Source of the DNA: Siphonodentalium dalli
Taxonomy: Eukaryota > Mollusca > Scaphopoda > Gadilida > Siphonodentaliidae
Assembly: GCA_032622095.1 (NCBI GenBank)
Contig: CP136061.1
Span: 56,915,301 to 56,979,300 of the forward strand
Reading direction: 5' to 3'
DNA length: 64,000 nt
Below the pieces are notes generated by a model. The model did not search any database. It had not been told where the DNA came from and saw only the letters and a list, made by a program, of their open reading frames with translations. The position numbers and the translations under genes are program-made. This document shows, in pieces, positions 61,151 to 64,000 of this stretch; the stretch's first letter is position 1; the number at the start of each line of letters is the position of its first letter.

Positions 61151-61869
61151 ACTCCCTGTTAATAATAATATTTAAAAGTGCAATTATTGATAGTAGGCTC
61201 ATACACTGATAGCAAACAAATCCCAAACAGACTATCTGAACGATTTTCGATACTTTTGTTTGAACTTGGTAATAACTTGGTTTTTGTAGTTCATTTATAT
61301 TGATGCAATACGAATTTATTCTTGGCAATCGCGTGTCAGATACCGCCCACACGCATGTCAGGATACATTCCAATACAAATGCACTAAACTCGCATCCGTA
61401 AGGGTGGCCACACGATACGAAGACGTTTTAAATAGGTCCGTTGGTGATGAACAACAATCAGATACACCATCCGCATAAGTATTTAAAAATATAACAATAA
61501 CATGATCTTGAAGGGCAATGAGGTGTATTAATGGTCCAACATAAATGGTTAACGACCTAAGAGCTTATATGCGGTCCGAGACGAAGTCGATGACCGATAA
61601 TAAGCTCGAGGGCAGTTAACCATTTCTAGTGGGCCTCTAATACACCATATTTGCCCAAAAGGTTCATGTTAATACTATTATTATTACCGCCAATTAGGTG
61701 ACGTCTAGCTAATGACGTATGGGTCGGGCTATTATTGAGTGCGTCAAACCATTAACGACCCGACACACAGACAAGATCTGCTGGGAAGTTGTTATGCGAA
61801 TTAAATGCACAGAAATAGTTTGTTACGAAGTGTTAATAAAGATTGTTCGGATACTATTGGGTCATGAAG
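61151..61869. other. Gene-free stretch
   Basis: No motif recognised. The plus-strand frame at 61719-61988 is an antisense by-product of the zinc-finger relic that follows. Confidence 0.35.
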
Positions 61870-62090
61870 TGGACTCTCATTTGATCTGCCTGGTCTCTGG
61901 GCTGATTAAACGTCTTCCGACACAAGTCACACTCGTATGGTTGATTGCCGATGTGGAGTATCTATGTTTCTATAGACGTGCGGTGTGACTGGCCCATAGC
62001 CACGCCACACTCATATGGGCGATCACCGGTGTGTATTCTCTTGTGTATTGCCAGGTTTTTAGAATAACGAAATGTTTTGTATTTGGCACG
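61870..62090 (-). pseudogene. Zinc-finger relic (TGDRPYEC type)
   Basis: The minus strand reads FRYSKNLAIHKRIHTGDRPYECG, then an in-frame stop, then QPYECDLCRKTFNQPRDQAD and MRVHF. The first finger keeps HKRIH with both His residues and the TGDRPYEC linker, the same subfamily as the relic at 56.5-57.4 kb but without its His-to-Asn change. The piece has one stop and is truncated on both sides. Confidence 0.75.
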
Positions 62091-62555
62091 AACTATGTTT
62101 CACTACTCTGCTGGTCACAACCCAATGACTCCAAGCGATCTTCCACCCATTCCTTATAATCATATACTAGTAGATTTACTGCAAAACTGAAATATCTCTA
62201 TGATTATTGCCAGTTTTAAAAGAGATAAATAATATCGCAACGCAGATGGGCCCAACATAACATCACGCACAAATATAACAAACCGGCGTCAAAACAGCTG
62301 ATTGGAAATCCGGACAACTCAGTGAAGTTGTAAGTGTACCCAATATAACAACACGCGGTGAGCACGTGATCGATTTGAAGTGACGCATGTGGGTTCATTG
62401 TTTTTTTTTTAGTGGAGGCTTCGTTTATTGCTTGATAAACCTTGAACACATTTGTGCAAACCGTATCGTGGTTTTTACTGATACGGGGGCTAGTTTCTTA
62501 CGGGAGCAACGTGAATTTTGTTACTTATTCCTTATTCCTTATTCGCAAAATATCG
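62091..62555. other. Gene-free stretch before the right-end repeat
   Basis: No gene recognised. Confidence 0.35.
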
Positions 62556-64000
62556 GAAAGTGTGGCAAATGTCCCCAAATTCGTAAGTGGCCAGCTGCGC
62601 GGAACATTTTGGGCCGAAAAGTTTTTGGGTCGAGTTTGTAAAAGTGGTCCGAAAAAGTGTCCGACCTGTGCTCGGTCCGATTTTTTGGGGAAAATGTGGC
62701 AAATGACGCCAAATTCTCAAGTGGCCAGCTGGGCGGATAATTTTGGGTCGAAAATGTTTTGGGTCGAGTTGGTAAAAGTGGTCCGAAAAAGTGTCCGACC
62801 TGTGCTCGGTCCGATTTATTTGGGAAAATGTGGCAAATGACCACGGCAACGTACTTAGTGAAAAATAACAAAAATTTGGGCCGAAAAAATTTGGGTCGAA
62901 AAGTTCGAAATGCCTAATTAGGCAAAGTCTAAAAAATGAAGAGGAAATGTCCCCAATGGGTGCAAATTCTCAAGTGGCCAGCTGGGCGGAACATTTTGGG
63001 CCGAAAAGATTTTGGGTCGAGTTCGTAAAAGTGGTCCGAAAAAGTGTCCGACCTGTGCTCGGTCCGATTTTTTGGGGAAAATGTGGCAAATGACGCCAAA
63101 TTCTCAAGTGGCCAGCTGGGCGGATAATTTTGGGTCGAAAATGTTTTGGGTCGAGTTGGTAAAAGTGGTCCGAAAAAGTGTCCGACCTGTGCTCGGTCCG
63201 ATTTATTTGGGAAAATGTGGCAAATGACCACGGCAACGTACTTAGTGAAAAATAACAAAAATTTGGGCCGAAAAAATTTGGGTCGAAAAGTTCGAAATGC
63301 CTCGAAATTAGGCAAAGTCTAAAAAATGAAGAGGAAATGTCCCCAATGGGTGCAAATTCTCAAGTGGCCAGCTGGGCGGAACATTTTGGGCCGAAAAGAT
63401 TTTGGGTCGAGTTCGTAAAAGTGGTCCGAAAAAGTGTCCGACCTGTGCTCAGTCCGATTTTTTGGGGAAAATGTGGCAAATGACGCCAAATTCTCAAGTG
63501 GCCAGCTGGGCGGAAAATTTTGGGTCGAAAATGTTTTGGGTCGAGTTGGTAAAAGTGGTCCGAAAAAGTGTCCGACCTGTGCTCGGTCCGATTTATTTGG
63601 GAAAATGTGGCAAATGACCACGGCAACGTACTTAGTGAAAAATAACAAAATTTGGGCCGAAAAAATTTGGGTCGAAAAGTTCGAAATGCCTCGAAATTAG
63701 GCAAAGTCTAAAAAATGAAGGGGAAATGTCACCAATGGGTGCAAATTCTCAAGTGGCCAGCTGGGCGGAACATTTTGGGCCGAAAAGATTTTGGGTCGAG
63801 TTCGTAAAAGTGGTCCGAAAAAAGTGTCCGACCTGTGCTCGGTTCGATTTTTTGGGGAAAATGTGGCAAATGACGCCAAATTCTCAAGTGGCCAGCTGGG
63901 CGGAAAATTTTGGGTCGAAAATGTTTTGGGTCGAGTTGGTAAAAGTGGTCCGAAAAAGTGTCCGACCTGTGCTCGGTCCGATTTATTTGGGAAAATGTGG
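62556..64000 (+). repeat. 390-bp higher-order tandem repeat, running off the window
   Basis: The marker CCAATGGGTGCAAATTCTCA recurs near 62953, 63343 and 63732 (390 and 389 bp). Within each 390-bp unit, the motif GTGGCCAGCTGGGCGGA occurs twice, 134 bp apart (for example 62974 and 63108). The remaining ~122 bp is a diverged third subunit (TTTGGGCCGAAAAAATTTGG). The first incomplete unit starts near 62556. Because 390 is divisible by 3, the same open frames recur in each unit on both strands, for example KKCPTCARSDFLGKMWQM. I consider these by-products. Units are more than 97% alike by eye, so the array looks young. Confidence 0.93.

Noticed and set aside
62442-63879. Repeated frames with a CPTC motif and antisense RPKFFRPK frames
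   Set aside because: The same sequence recurs every 390 bp because that period is divisible by 3. Both strands are open, and no start or domain is convincing.

Overview
The window is eukaryotic, almost certainly from an invertebrate animal. It is AT-rich and sparse in genes. It holds a large satellite, fragments of non-LTR retrotransposons with APE-type endonuclease and reverse transcriptase motifs, a tRNA-like SINE, many short inverted-repeat elements and animal-type C2H2 zinc-finger sequence. Nothing prokaryotic is present. I cannot fix the phylum; a mollusc or other lophotrochozoan is plausible but unproven.

Layout. Bases 713-10402 are one satellite of about 255 monomers of 37/38 bp, with several local higher-order repeat (HOR) periods (76, 112 and 152 bp). 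Bases 10.4-12.2 kb hold an inverted repeat and a 746-bp TIR element with a TA duplication. Bases 12.8-15.5 kb hold a 5'-truncated, mutated LINE on the minus strand. Bases 15.5-28.5 kb are gene-poor and hold palindromes, a tandem duplication, one stray satellite monomer, a TTAA-flanked nested palindrome element, a SINE, a 16-bp minisatellite, a fold-back element and a 302-bp TIR element with a perfect 9-bp target duplication. Bases 28.7-33.6 kb hold an L1-type ORF1 relic (minus), a second LINE relic (plus) and a LINE 3' end. Bases 34-49 kb hold more short elements (families B, C, E), a trinucleotide-rich microsatellite and several palindromes.

The only convincing intact gene is at 49334-51217. 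It encodes a 627-residue C2H2 zinc-finger protein in one uninterrupted reading frame. Its 18 fingers are arranged mostly as four near-identical-length blocks of four. Two relics of a different zinc-finger type (linker TGDRPYEC) lie at 56.5-57.4 kb (plus) and 61.9-62.1 kb (minus). In the first, a finger that had already lost a zinc ligand appears to have been multiplied.

The right end (59.3-64 kb) holds a three-copy ~320-bp tandem repeat whose first copy is split by two TTAA-flanked elements, then a 390-bp HOR array that runs off the window. The genes do not form a pathway. The main biology is repeat amplification (satellites, minisatellites, TTAA elements) around one zinc-finger gene. Most other open frames are by-products of repeats or are unrecognised.
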